Source: Desulfospira sp963664655
Lineage (GTDB): Bacteria > Desulfobacterota > Desulfobacteria > Desulfobacterales > Desulfobacteraceae
Direction of reading: 5' to 3'
DNA: 64,000 nucleotides
Assembly: GCA_963664655.2 (NCBI GenBank)
Contig: CAXXHM010000001.1
Location: 868,001-932,000 of the forward strand
Shown: positions 39,803 through 48,542 of the stretch, in pieces
How the letters are laid out: every line of letters begins with the position of its first letter
Position numbering within the stretch: the first letter of the stretch is position 1
Program-made: the position numbers and the translations under genes
Notes under the pieces: model-generated
Told to the model about the DNA's origin: nothing
What the model saw: the letters and a program-made list of their open reading frames with translations, nothing else
Databases searched by the model: none

Positions 39803-40972
39803 GTGATCAAAAAAATTGTGGCGCTGGTTTTGCTGGTGTCAGCGGGTTCTACCATATGGAAGTTGGCACCGTCATTTACGGAAAAATCGTCTTCGGCCCC
39901 GTCAGCATCCTCTTCCGCGCCGGTTGCCGTGGAGGCGGAAAGGGTCAGGACCGGCCCCATTGCCTTAAAACGGGTTTTCAGCGGGGAACTGGAAGCCAAC
40001 GAAAAATTTGTGGTCGCCCCCAAGGTCAGCGGCCGGGTGGAGTTTCTGGCCGTGGACCTTGGGGACGAGATCCGGCAGGGGCAGCTGGTGGCCCGCCTGG
40101 ACCATGAAGAGTTCAGCCTGGCCGTCACCCAGGCCAAGGCCGACCTTGCCGTGGCCCTGGCCGGGGAAGCCCGGGCAGACAGCAGCCTGGAGATTGCCGG
40201 CCGGGACATGGCGCGCATCGAAACCTTGAAAAAAAGAGGGGTATCGTCTGAAGCCCAGCTGGATGAGGCCCGGTCCCGGCAGATGGTGGCCAAAGCCGGG
40301 CTTGAAATTGCCCGGGCCAACGTGACCCGGGCCAGGGCGGCCCTGGAAACAGCCCGGATCCGGCTGGGGTACACCGAGGTAAAGGCAGACTGGAGCGGAA
40401 CAGATGACACCCGGGTGGTGGCCCAGACCTTTGTGGCCCAGGGAGATACGGTCAGTGCCAACTCCCCCATGGTTTCGGTGGTGGATCTGGATCCCATTAT
40501 CGGCGTGATCTCGGTGACGGAAAAAGATTACGGAAGGCTTGAAACGGGGCGGCAGGCCGAGCTGACCACCGACGCCTTTCCCGGCAGAATTTTTTGGGGT
40601 AAAGTGGCGCGGATCGCCCCGGTATTCCGGGAGGCCACCCGCCAGGCCCGGGTTGAACTGACCGTGGACAATGCGGGCCATGAGCTGAAACCCGGCATGT
40701 TCATCCGGGCCGGCCTGATTCTGGATGAGGTGTCTGATGCCGTGATTGTTCCTGAAAGCGCCCTGACCCGGCGGGACGGCGAGACAGGGGTTTTTCTCAT
40801 TGAGGAAAAAGATGCCACTGTGGTGTGGAAACCGGTCACCCCGGGCATCCGGGCTGGGGAACAGGTCCAGGTGTCCGGAATTTCATCCGGCGGCCGGGTG
40901 GTCACCCTGGGCCAGCAGATGCTGGACAACGGGTCCAAAATTGTGATTCCCGGAAAGGAAACATCTCAATGA
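39803..40972 (+). CDS. RND efflux periplasmic adaptor (membrane fusion protein)
   Basis: I chose the GTG at 39803 because AAAAGGAG lies nine bases upstream; this gives a 389-residue protein with an N-terminal signal or anchor helix (MIKKIVALVLLVSAGST). The frame is open from 39707. The product has the biotinyl-lipoyl halves (EANEKFVVAPKVSGRVEFLA and the later AQGDTVSANSPMV), the alpha-helical hairpin rich in Ala, Glu and Arg, and the beta-barrel domain typical of AcrA/MexA proteins. It links the inner membrane pump to TolC. It overlaps the pump gene by four bases. Confidence 0.95.
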   Translation: MIKKIVALVLLVSAGSTIWKLAPSFTEKSSSAPSASSSAPVAVEAERVRTGPIALKRVFSGELEANEKFVVAPKVSGRVEFLAVDLGDEIRQGQLVARLDHEEFSLAVTQAKADLAVALAGEARADSSLEIAGRDMARIETLKKRGVSSEAQLDEARSRQMVAKAGLEIARANVTRARAALETARIRLGYTEVKADWSGTDDTRVVAQTFVAQGDTVSANSPMVSVVDLDPIIGVISVTEKDYGRLETGRQAELTTDAFPGRIFWGKVARIAPVFREATRQARVELTVDNAGHELKPGMFIRAGLILDEVSDAVIVPESALTRRDGETGVFLIEEKDATVVWKPVTPGIRAGEQVQVSGISSGGRVVTLGQQMLDNGSKIVIPGKETSQ

Positions 40973-43900
40973 ACCTGCCCGGATTCAGTGTCCGGCGGCC
41001 GGTGTTCACCACCATGGTCACCCTGATTATCCTGGTGATCGGAGGGGTGGCCTTAAGCCGGCTTCACATTGATATGCTGCCGGACGTGGAAATGCCCACC
41101 CTGAGCATCCGGACCGATTACGAAGGGGCCAGCCCCGAAATCATGGAGCGCCTGGTGACCCGGATTATCGAGGAAATCGTATCCACGGTGTCCGGGGTGG
41201 CGGACATGACCTCCACCTCTTCAGAGGGCCGAAGCAATATCAGCTTAAGTTTTGTCTGGGGCACGGATATCAATGTGGCTGCTATGGATGTCCGGGCCGT
41301 ACTCGAAGATGAAATTAACGAACTGCCCGATGACGTGGTCCGCCCCCGGATCAGAAAATTTGATGTCAACTCCTTTCCGGTGGTGATTCTCGGGATCACC
41401 GGCCGGCTGGACCCGGTGGAACTGACCCAGCTGATTGAGGACCAGGTCCGGTACCGGTTTGCCAGGATTCCCGGGGTGGCCCAGGTGGATCTGTGGGGCG
41501 GGTTTAAGCGGGAGGTGCGCATTGAACTGGACCCGGACCGGATCAAGGCCCTGGGACTTCCCCTGGACCGGATCATCCAGGCCCTGCGCGATGCCAACCT
41601 GGACGAACCCACCGGCCGCCTGGACCAGGGGCGGTACTCTGTGGTTCTCAGGGCACCGGCCGAATACACCGATCTGGATCAGATCCGGGATACCATTGTT
41701 TTTCAGCAGCCGGGCGGCGCGGTCCGGTTAGGACAGATCGCCGGGGTCAAAGAAACTTATGAAAAGCGGACCCGGATCATCCGGGTCAACAGGGAACAGG
41801 GAATCCGGGTGGCCATCCGCAAGGAATCCAACGCCAACACCGTGGAGGTGTCCAGGCGTATCCTGGCCCAGATCGACGAAATCAATGCCGCCCTTCCCCA
41901 GATCCGCGTGGTGGCGGTGACCAACCAGGGCAACTTTATTGAACGCTCCATCCGGAATGTGGCCAAGTCCGTGATGTACGGCTCCGGCCTGGCAGTTCTC
42001 GTGCTGCTCTTTTTTTTAAGGACTGTGAGAAGCACCCTGGTCATCTCCTTGTCCATCCCCATTTCCATGGTGGCCACCTTTGCCCTGATGTTTTTCGGAA
42101 AGTTCACCCTTAACCTGATGACCCTGGGGGGACTGGCCCTGGGGGCCGGCATGATGGTGGACAGTTCCATTGTGGTGCTGGAAAACATTTTCCGCCGGAA
42201 ATCGGAAAACAACGAGACCCCGGAACAGGCCTCCGTTGAAGGGGCCACAGAAATGGGACCGGCCATTCTGGCCGGGACCGCCACCACCCTGGTGATTTTT
42301 CTGCCCCTGATTTTTGTCAGGGGGGTCTCAGGGATTCTGTTCACTGAAATGGCCTATGTCATTATTTTTTCGCTGATCTGCGCCCTGCTGGTTTCCTTGT
42401 CCCTGGTGCCCATGCTCACCTCAAAACTGCTGGCCTTTAAACCGTCTTACGGAAGGGCACCCTCTTCCGTGCTGGACCGGCTTTTCAACCTGTCCGGGGT
42501 CTTTTTTGACCGGCTGGTGTCAGGGTATACAAAGATCCTGGACCGGGTTCTCAACCACCCCAAAACAACCGTGGCCCTGTCTTTTATGCTGTTGGCGGCA
42601 AGCCTTGTGCTGGTTCCGAAAATCGGCACGGAACTGCTTCCCCCCAGTGACGAAGGCGAAGTCCAGGTATCGGCAAAGATGGAGCAGGGAACCCGCCTGG
42701 CCCTGCTGGACCGGCAGTCCCGGCTCATGGAAGCCCTGATTTACCCGGCCGTACCCGAGGCGGTTTCTTCGGTGGCCAGCTTGGGGGCGTCGGGCCGGAA
42801 CCCCGGTGAAACCGCCAGATCCCAGATCAGCATATCCCTGGTGCCGTCTTCTTTACGGGAACGGTCCAATGAGGAAATTGCAAAGGACTTGAGAGCCCGG
42901 CTTGCCGGAAAAATCCCGGGCATGGAGATCCGGACCCGGGCCCCCCAGGGACAGTTTCTGCTGGACCGGATTATCGGCACCGATGAGGGGATCACCGTGG
43001 ATGTCCGGGGCCGGGATCTGTCCGTCCTTGACACCCTTGCCCAAAAGGTGGCCGAAGTAGTCCAAAGGGTTCCGGGGATCACAGATGTTGAGGTCAGCCG
43101 GGAAGACGGGATTCTCCAGCAGGAGATCATGGTTGACCGGGACAAGGCCGCAGACCTGGGATTTTCAGTCAAAGACATCACCGGCATGCTGTCCACGGCG
43201 GTGGTGGGGACAAAGGCCGGAGAGTACCGCACCGGCGGCGATTCATGCCGGATACTGGTCCAGCTCAAGGATGCCGAGCAGCGCCCCATGGCGGAGATTC
43301 TGGACCTGACCCTGACCTCGGCCTCGGGAAAACGGGTGGCCATCCGGAACCTGATATCGGTCCGCCAGGGCCGGGGCCCTGTCCTCATTGAGCGCAAGGA
43401 CCAGCAGCGGGTGGTCTCGGTTGCCGCCAACGTGACCGGCCGGCCCATGGGATCCGTGGCCGGGGATATCCAGTCACAGCTTTCCACCATCCCCCGGCCG
43501 GCCGGGTATGACCTGTCCGTGGCCGGCAATTACCAGGAGCAGCAAAAGGCGTTCAGGGAACTGATGGTGTCTCTGGTCATGGCCCTGCTGCTGGTTTACA
43601 TGGTCATGGCCTGCCAGTATGAGTCCTTTATCAATCCCCTGGTGGTCATGTTCTCCGTTCCCCTGGCAGCCATCGGGGTCCTGGTAACCCTGTTCCTTAC
43701 CCACACCACCCTCAATCTTCAGTCTTATATCGGCTGCATCATGCTGGGGGGTATCGTGGTGAACAACGCCATTCTCCTGGTGGATCAGGCCGGCCGCCTC
43801 GGCCGGGAGGGGATGACGGTCCGTGAGGCCGTGACCGAGGCCGGGCGCAGACGGCTGCGCCCCATTCTGATGACCACGCTGACCACCATCCTGGGCCTGC

Positions 43901-44058
43901 TTCCCCTGGCCCTTGGCATGGGAGAAGGCGCCGAAGCCCAGGCCCCCCTGGCCCGGGCCGTGGTAGGGGGGCTGACCGGCTCCACCCTGATCACCCTGGT
44001 CCTGATCCCTGCGGTCTATTCCCTGTTTCATCCTGAAAAAAAGGAGCCTGCCCCATGA
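40969..44058 (+). CDS. RND efflux pump, inner membrane permease
   Basis: The 1029-residue proton-driven exporter has twelve transmembrane helices in two similar halves. The first begins MNLPGFSVRRPVFTTMVTLI; the GxxxD-type segment in helix 4 (GGLALGAGMMVDSSIVVLEN) contains the conserved Asp used for proton coupling. Two large periplasmic loops bind substrates. It resembles the AcrB/HAE1 group. The start at 40969 overlaps the adaptor's stop (ATGA), and the TolC-like gene overlaps its end the same way, so the three form one operon. The substrate is unknown; multidrug, solvent or metal export are all possible, HAE1 being most consistent. Confidence 0.96.
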   Translation: MNLPGFSVRRPVFTTMVTLIILVIGGVALSRLHIDMLPDVEMPTLSIRTDYEGASPEIMERLVTRIIEEIVSTVSGVADMTSTSSEGRSNISLSFVWGTDINVAAMDVRAVLEDEINELPDDVVRPRIRKFDVNSFPVVILGITGRLDPVELTQLIEDQVRYRFARIPGVAQVDLWGGFKREVRIELDPDRIKALGLPLDRIIQALRDANLDEPTGRLDQGRYSVVLRAPAEYTDLDQIRDTIVFQQPGGAVRLGQIAGVKETYEKRTRIIRVNREQGIRVAIRKESNANTVEVSRRILAQIDEINAALPQIRVVAVTNQGNFIERSIRNVAKSVMYGSGLAVLVLLFFLRTVRSTLVISLSIPISMVATFALMFFGKFTLNLMTLGGLALGAGMMVDSSIVVLENIFRRKSENNETPEQASVEGATEMGPAILAGTATTLVIFLPLIFVRGVSGILFTEMAYVIIFSLICALLVSLSLVPMLTSKLLAFKPSYGRAPSSVLDRLFNLSGVFFDRLVSGYTKILDRVLNHPKTTVALSFMLLAASLVLVPKIGTELLPPSDEGEVQVSAKMEQGTRLALLDRQSRLMEALIYPAVPEAVSSVASLGASGRNPGETARSQISISLVPSSLRERSNEEIAKDLRARLAGKIPGMEIRTRAPQGQFLLDRIIGTDEGITVDVRGRDLSVLDTLAQKVAEVVQRVPGITDVEVSREDGILQQEIMVDRDKAADLGFSVKDITGMLSTAVVGTKAGEYRTGGDSCRILVQLKDAEQRPMAEILDLTLTSASGKRVAIRNLISVRQGRGPVLIERKDQQRVVSVAANVTGRPMGSVAGDIQSQLSTIPRPAGYDLSVAGNYQEQQKAFRELMVSLVMALLLVYMVMACQYESFINPLVVMFSVPLAAIGVLVTLFLTHTTLNLQSYIGCIMLGGIVVNNAILLVDQAGRLGREGMTVREAVTEAGRRRLRPILMTTLTTILGLLPLALGMGEGAEAQAPLARAVVGGLTGSTLITLVLIPAVYSLFHPEKKEPAP

Positions 44059-45584
44059 CACGGAAGCGGAACTTTATCCGGGCACTGGTTTTCCTGGCGG
44101 TTTTTGTTCCGGCAGGGCTTTGGGGGGCCGGTGCTGAAGAGTTAAACCGGCCAAAGGCCGCCCATGTGCCGGTGTTTAAGCAAGTGCCGGGCCCCATACC
44201 GGAAGGGCCGGGACAGCCCCTTTCCTTAAGCCTTGAACAGGCGGTTTTCCTGGCCTTGAAAAACAACCGGGACCTTCAGATCCAGCAGCTGGCCCCGGTG
44301 ATTGCCGGGACCTATGAGCAGATTGAACTGGGGGTGTTCGACCCTGCGCTGTTTGCAGACCTGTCCTGGGGCCGGGAAATGGACGATGCCGACAGCCAGG
44401 ACCGGCTGATGGAGGCCCAAGCCGGGATCACCAAACAATTTACCGCCGGCACAACCCTTACGGCGGGCATGGCCTATGAGAAGGACTCCTCCGAGGACAG
44501 CGGCTCCCGACACAATACCCGGGCACAAATTTCCATCACCCAGGCCTTGCTTAAGGGGCGGGGCGCCGTGGTGACCCTGATCGGGGTAAAACAGCGGGAA
44601 CTGGACACCCTGGCCACGGTCTACCAGCTTGAAGGATTTACCCAGGCCCTGGTGGCCCAAACGGAAACCGCCTACTGGCACCATGTCCTGGCCGTCAGAG
44701 AAATTGAAATCTTCCAGCGTTCCCTTGAGGTGGCGGCCCAGCAGCGGGACGAGGTGGAACAGCAGATCGGGGTCGGCGTTCTTCCACGGAACGAGGCGGC
44801 CGCGGCCCTGGCCGAGGAGGCCATCCGGGAACAGGCCCTGATCAACGCGGCAAGCCTGGTGGAAGACCGCCGCCTTGCCCTGCTTCAGATCATTAACGCC
44901 CAAAGCCCGGATACGGCCCTTGAAACCGTCAGTGTCCCGGCGGTTCACGGACAGGATTTGGACGACCATCAGCAGCGGGTTGACCTGGCTATAAAATCCC
45001 GCCCGGACCTTAAGGAGGCCGGGTTGAAACTGGCCCGAAATGACCTTGACCTGGTGGCCACCCAAAACGGCCTGCTGCCCAGGCTGGATTTTTTCATGGA
45101 TCTGGCCGTCATGGGATACGGAAACAGCCTCGGAGAAAGTATTGAAAATATCTCCACGGACTCCTATGATATCAATGCCGGCATCCACCTGAGCCGGAGC
45201 ATGGGAAACCGTGAGGCCAAGGCACGGTTCAAGGCGGCAACCGTAACCAAAGCCCAGGCTCAGATTGCCATGGACAACCTGCGCCATACCATCCGGTATC
45301 AGGTGAGCCTGGCCGTCAACGAGGTGAACCGGACCCGGCAGCAGATTTTTGCCTCCCGCAAAACCCGTGAATACGAGGAAAAGACCGTGGTCTCGGAACA
45401 GGAAAGATTCAAGGTGGGTGCCGGCACCTCCCTTCTGGTGGCCCAGGCCCAGCGGGACCTGCTGGCCAGCCGGATCGCCGAAGTCCGGGCCGTGATAAGT
45501 TATCGAATCGCCCTGGTCAATCTTTTTCTGGCTGAAGGGTCTTTGCTGCAAAGACGGGGGATTTTTCCGGGAACTGATCATTAA
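44055..45584 (+). CDS. TolC-family outer membrane channel protein
   Basis: This 509-residue protein has a signal peptide (about 1-28, ending near LWGAGA) and two similar halves of long helices separated by beta strands, as in TolC/OprM proteins. Motifs such as LSLEQAVFLALKNNRDLQIQ near residue 57 and the later NEVNRTRQQIFASRKTREYEE helix are typical. It forms the outer membrane exit duct for the upstream RND pump, with which it overlaps by four bases. Confidence 0.94.
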   Translation: MTRKRNFIRALVFLAVFVPAGLWGAGAEELNRPKAAHVPVFKQVPGPIPEGPGQPLSLSLEQAVFLALKNNRDLQIQQLAPVIAGTYEQIELGVFDPALFADLSWGREMDDADSQDRLMEAQAGITKQFTAGTTLTAGMAYEKDSSEDSGSRHNTRAQISITQALLKGRGAVVTLIGVKQRELDTLATVYQLEGFTQALVAQTETAYWHHVLAVREIEIFQRSLEVAAQQRDEVEQQIGVGVLPRNEAAAALAEEAIREQALINAASLVEDRRLALLQIINAQSPDTALETVSVPAVHGQDLDDHQQRVDLAIKSRPDLKEAGLKLARNDLDLVATQNGLLPRLDFFMDLAVMGYGNSLGESIENISTDSYDINAGIHLSRSMGNREAKARFKAATVTKAQAQIAMDNLRHTIRYQVSLAVNEVNRTRQQIFASRKTREYEEKTVVSEQERFKVGAGTSLLVAQAQRDLLASRIAEVRAVISYRIALVNLFLAEGSLLQRRGIFPGTDH

Positions 45585-45608
45585 AGAAAAAAGGAGGGAT
45601 GAACCCAG

Positions 45609-46073
45609 ATGAGGGAAAAAGCGATAAACGGGCTGACCTCCGGGGATACTTTTACCATCACCCGGACCTTTTCTCACAAGGAAACCCTGGATTTCGGGGA
45701 CCTGACCAAAGATTACAACCCTGTCCACTACGATGAGCGGTGGACCAACGCCAAAGGATTTGACGGTCTGATCTGCCACGGGCTGCTGGTGGGGGGAATG
45801 ATCTGTGAATTCGGCGGCCAGGTGGGGTGGCTGGCCTCGGGCATGGAGTTTAAATTCATCAAACCCGTCTATTTTGACGACACCATTGAGTGCCGGATCA
45901 AATTAACCGCTCTGGACGAAACAGGACGGGCCGAGGCCGAAGGCCGGTTTTTCAACCAGCATGAAGACCAGGTCGCCTGGGTGAGGCTCAAGGGGCGGCT
46001 GCCCCTGGACAATGAAAAAAAGATCCTGGCACAGATGATGGCCGAAGGAGATCCGACCAACCCCCTGGCCTGA
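45609..46073 (+). CDS. MaoC-family hotdog dehydratase
   Basis: The 154-residue protein has the MaoC-like hotdog fold with the hydratase motif DYNPVHYDERW near residue 34 and GLICHGLLVGGM near residue 55, where Asp and His would form the (R)-specific enoyl-CoA hydratase site. It has AAGGAGGG upstream. It follows the efflux operon by 24 bases and could be co-transcribed. The substrate is unknown, probably an enoyl-CoA or fatty acyl-type thioester. Confidence 0.88.
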   Translation: MREKAINGLTSGDTFTITRTFSHKETLDFGDLTKDYNPVHYDERWTNAKGFDGLICHGLLVGGMICEFGGQVGWLASGMEFKFIKPVYFDDTIECRIKLTALDETGRAEAEGRFFNQHEDQVAWVRLKGRLPLDNEKKILAQMMAEGDPTNPLA

Positions 46074-46165
46074 TCCCGAAAAAATCCTGTCCGTCATAAA
46101 AAAACAGGCGTATAAGATTATAACAGGGCAATCCAAAACATACCCCAACCCCGGAAATTTTTAAC

Positions 46166-47074
46166 ATGTCTCACGGTTCAGATTCATTGAAAAGTATTTT
46201 TTTTGCCTTAGGGGCCAACCTTTCCATTGCCGTTTCAAAATTGATAGCGGCCATGGTCACCGGTTCCGGTTCCATGATGGCGGAATCCATCCATTCCCTG
46301 GCGGATTCGGGGAATCAACTGCTGCTGCTTCTGGGCCTTAAACGCGCCAAACGCCCGCCGTCACCCGATTACCCCCTGGGCCATGGAAAAGCGATCTATT
46401 TCTGGTCCTTTGTGGTTGCCCTGATTCTATTTTCCGTTGGCGGCATGTATTCAATCTATGAGGGGTTTCACAAACTGGCACACCCCGAACCCTTAAGTTA
46501 TCCGGTTGTGGCCATTGGGGTTTTATTGTTCTCTATTGCGGCCGAAGGCGTGTCTATGTGGGGATGCCTAAGAGAGATCAATAAAGAACGCAAAGGCAGG
46601 TCATTAATTAATTGGTTTAAAGAAACCCGCCAGAGCGAACTCATTGTTGTTTTCGGCGAAGACCTTGCAGCGCTTCTCGGCCTTTGTTTTGCCATTGTGG
46701 CGGTGGCCTGTTCCATTATCACGGGCAATCCCTTTTATGACGCGTTGGGAAGCATTGTGATCGGAATTTTACTGGTGATGGTGGCCTTTTTTATCGGCAT
46801 GGAAGTCAAGGGGCTGCTCATCGGCCAGGGCGTGGAACCTGGTTTAAAAAGGGAAATGAAACAGTTCTTTGAAAACAGGAAAGAAATCCGGCAGGTATTT
46901 AACCTGCTGACCCTCCAGCTGGGCAGTGACGTGATGGTTGCCGTGAAAGCCCGAATGGAACACTTTGACTCTGCCCGGGAAATGGTCAAGGCCGTCAATC
47001 TGTGCGAGGCCTCTTTTAAAGCCCAATATCCCCAGGTGTTATGGCTGTTCTTTGAGCCGGATATCGAAGACTAA
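46166..47074 (+). CDS. Cation diffusion facilitator family transporter
   Basis: The 302-residue protein has the N-terminal transmembrane helices of CDF metal-proton antiporters with the HSLADSGNQ motif (His and Asp, metal-binding site in helix 2, near residue 45) and GEDLAALLG (helix 5, near residue 165). A C-terminal cytoplasmic domain of about 90 residues follows. Zn, Fe, Mn or Co may be the substrate; the set of ligands here does not decide. Mid-protein length and residue pattern are normal for the family. Confidence 0.92.
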   Translation: MSHGSDSLKSIFFALGANLSIAVSKLIAAMVTGSGSMMAESIHSLADSGNQLLLLLGLKRAKRPPSPDYPLGHGKAIYFWSFVVALILFSVGGMYSIYEGFHKLAHPEPLSYPVVAIGVLLFSIAAEGVSMWGCLREINKERKGRSLINWFKETRQSELIVVFGEDLAALLGLCFAIVAVACSIITGNPFYDALGSIVIGILLVMVAFFIGMEVKGLLIGQGVEPGLKREMKQFFENRKEIRQVFNLLTLQLGSDVMVAVKARMEHFDSAREMVKAVNLCEASFKAQYPQVLWLFFEPDIED

Positions 47075-47253
47075 AGCCGTTAAGCATCCCGTATAAAATT
47101 CAGGGCCGGATAAACAGCTCACGGTTCTCCCCCCTTAATTGCACATATGGCCCGATCCCATAACCTGCCATAAATGCAGGCAGCCTTGACGCCAGCCCCG
47201 TCAGACAGTAGACTAAAAAAAATAGACTAACCAGGAAACAGGAGGCAGACATC

Positions 47254-47475
47254 ATGGAAACCATCAATATACATGAGGCAAAAACCCATTTTTCAAAGCT
47301 GCTGTTGCGGGTTCATTCCGGTGAGGAAATCATTATATCCAAAGCAGGAAAGCCCTATGCCAGACTGGTTCCGTTAAAAAAACAGACCCACAGAAAACCC
47401 GGTATTGCCAAAGGTCAGGTAACAGACGCCTTTTTTGAGCCGCTGCCGGAAGATGAACTGGCCGCCTGGGAATAG
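47254..47475 (+). CDS. Phd/YefM-type antitoxin
   Basis: The 73-residue protein begins METINIHEAKTHFSKLLLRV and continues GEEIIISKAGKPYARLVPL, the conserved Phd/YefM fold that binds its own promoter. The C-terminal residues would wrap the toxin. It has a good AGGAGG ribosome binding site and is followed three bases later by a PIN-domain toxin gene. Confidence 0.93.
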   Translation: METINIHEAKTHFSKLLLRVHSGEEIIISKAGKPYARLVPLKKQTHRKPGIAKGQVTDAFFEPLPEDELAAWE

Positions 47476-47478
47476 ACC

Positions 47479-47862
47479 ATGATACTGCTTGATACCCATA
47501 TTTTTCTCTGGTGGCTGTTTGATGATCCCCAACTGTCAGACAACCTGCGCCGGCAGATCCAGGATATGAACATCACCATTTTTGTCAGCGCCGCATCGGT
47601 CTGGGAAATCACAACCAAATACAGGATCGGGAAACTGCCCCAGGCTGGGGCAGTGGCTGCCGATGTTCCCAAATGGATTGTCAAAGCAGGATTTCAGCCG
47701 ATGGGGATAACCCCTGAGCATGCCCAGATGGCGGGGTTATGGGAAATGCCGCACAAAGACCCTTTTGACCGGATGCTGGCAGCCCAGTCCAAGATTGAAA
47801 AGATGCCTCTGGCCACGCAGGATAAGATGCTGGCCACATTTCCCATTGAACTGATTCATTAA
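47479..47862 (+). CDS. vapC: VapC-type PIN domain toxin
   Basis: This 127-residue ribonuclease toxin has the PIN-domain acidic residues: Asp5 in MILLDTHIFLWW, Glu in ASVWEITTK near residue 43, and Asp in DPFDRMLAAQ near 96. It pairs with the Phd-type antitoxin three bases upstream. PIN toxins paired with Phd-fold antitoxins are common type II modules. Its length is normal for the type. Confidence 0.94.
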   Translation: MILLDTHIFLWWLFDDPQLSDNLRRQIQDMNITIFVSAASVWEITTKYRIGKLPQAGAVAADVPKWIVKAGFQPMGITPEHAQMAGLWEMPHKDPFDRMLAAQSKIEKMPLATQDKMLATFPIELIH

Positions 47863-47868
47863 CCGGGG

Positions 47869-48429
47869 ATGTCATATTACATCATGTCTGGCCTAAAAAA
47901 GACGCCCCATGAAAGTGCTGTAATGCCTAAAGACCCACCCCATACCGCCTGCCCCTGCGGCAGCACCAATGACTATCAGGTCTGCTGCTTTCCCTGTATC
48001 AGCGGCAGCCGGCCGGCATCGACCCCGGAATCTCTGATGCGGTCCAGGTACACGGCCTTCCGCCTCAAAGACCCGGGCTACCTTGTCAAAACCCTTGATC
48101 CGGAGCAACTGGCGGCTTCAGGCGGGGAAATCCCCCTGTTGGCCCAGTTAAAACAAACCATGGCGGTAACGGACTGGCTTGGGCTAAAGGTCATGGACAG
48201 CGGGCAGGACGGGCCGGACCGGGGATGGGTGGAATTTGCGGCCTTCTTTTCCCGGGACGGCAAACTCGGCCAGCTCCATGAAAGATCCACCTTTGTTAAA
48301 AAACAGGGGCTCTGGTATTACACAAACGGCGATATCCTGCCAAACATGACCGTGGGCCGGAACCAGCCCTGTTTCTGCGGTTCCGGCAAAAAGTTCAAGC
48401 GCTGCCACGGCCCGGGTGCCTGGCTATAA
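47869..48429 (+). CDS. YchJ-family protein with SEC-C motif
   Basis: The 186-residue protein has an N-terminal CPCGS cysteine motif (near residue 30), the YchJ/UPF0225 middle domain (LMRSRYTAFRLKD) and a C-terminal SEC-C zinc motif (GRNQPCFCGSGKKFKRCHG). Its role is not known; SEC-C motifs occur in SecA and in several chromatin or proteolysis-linked proteins. The start at 47869 sits six bases after the VapC stop. An internal Met at residue 19 is an alternative start, closer to the usual family N-terminus. Confidence 0.88.
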   Translation: MSYYIMSGLKKTPHESAVMPKDPPHTACPCGSTNDYQVCCFPCISGSRPASTPESLMRSRYTAFRLKDPGYLVKTLDPEQLAASGGEIPLLAQLKQTMAVTDWLGLKVMDSGQDGPDRGWVEFAAFFSRDGKLGQLHERSTFVKKQGLWYYTNGDILPNMTVGRNQPCFCGSGKKFKRCHGPGAWL

Positions 48430-48542
48430 AAAAGGCGTCCGGCAACTTATCCCCTATTTTAACATCAAAACCTTGCCTTTTATCTGGTATCTTCTGATGC
48501 CCACAAGGCCCGTTTGCCCTATTGCAGGCCGGCCGCGGCTGT

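Noticed and set aside
42741..43529. Long antisense frame opposite the RND permease gene
   Set aside because: It is a shadow of the pump gene; its predicted product is Arg/Ser-rich low-quality sequence with no recognisable domain.
44226..45779. A 517-codon open frame antisense to the TolC-family gene
   Set aside because: It mirrors the coding strand of a confidently identified outer membrane protein; long antisense frames are expected in GC-rich codon-biased DNA, and its product shows no family features or start signals.
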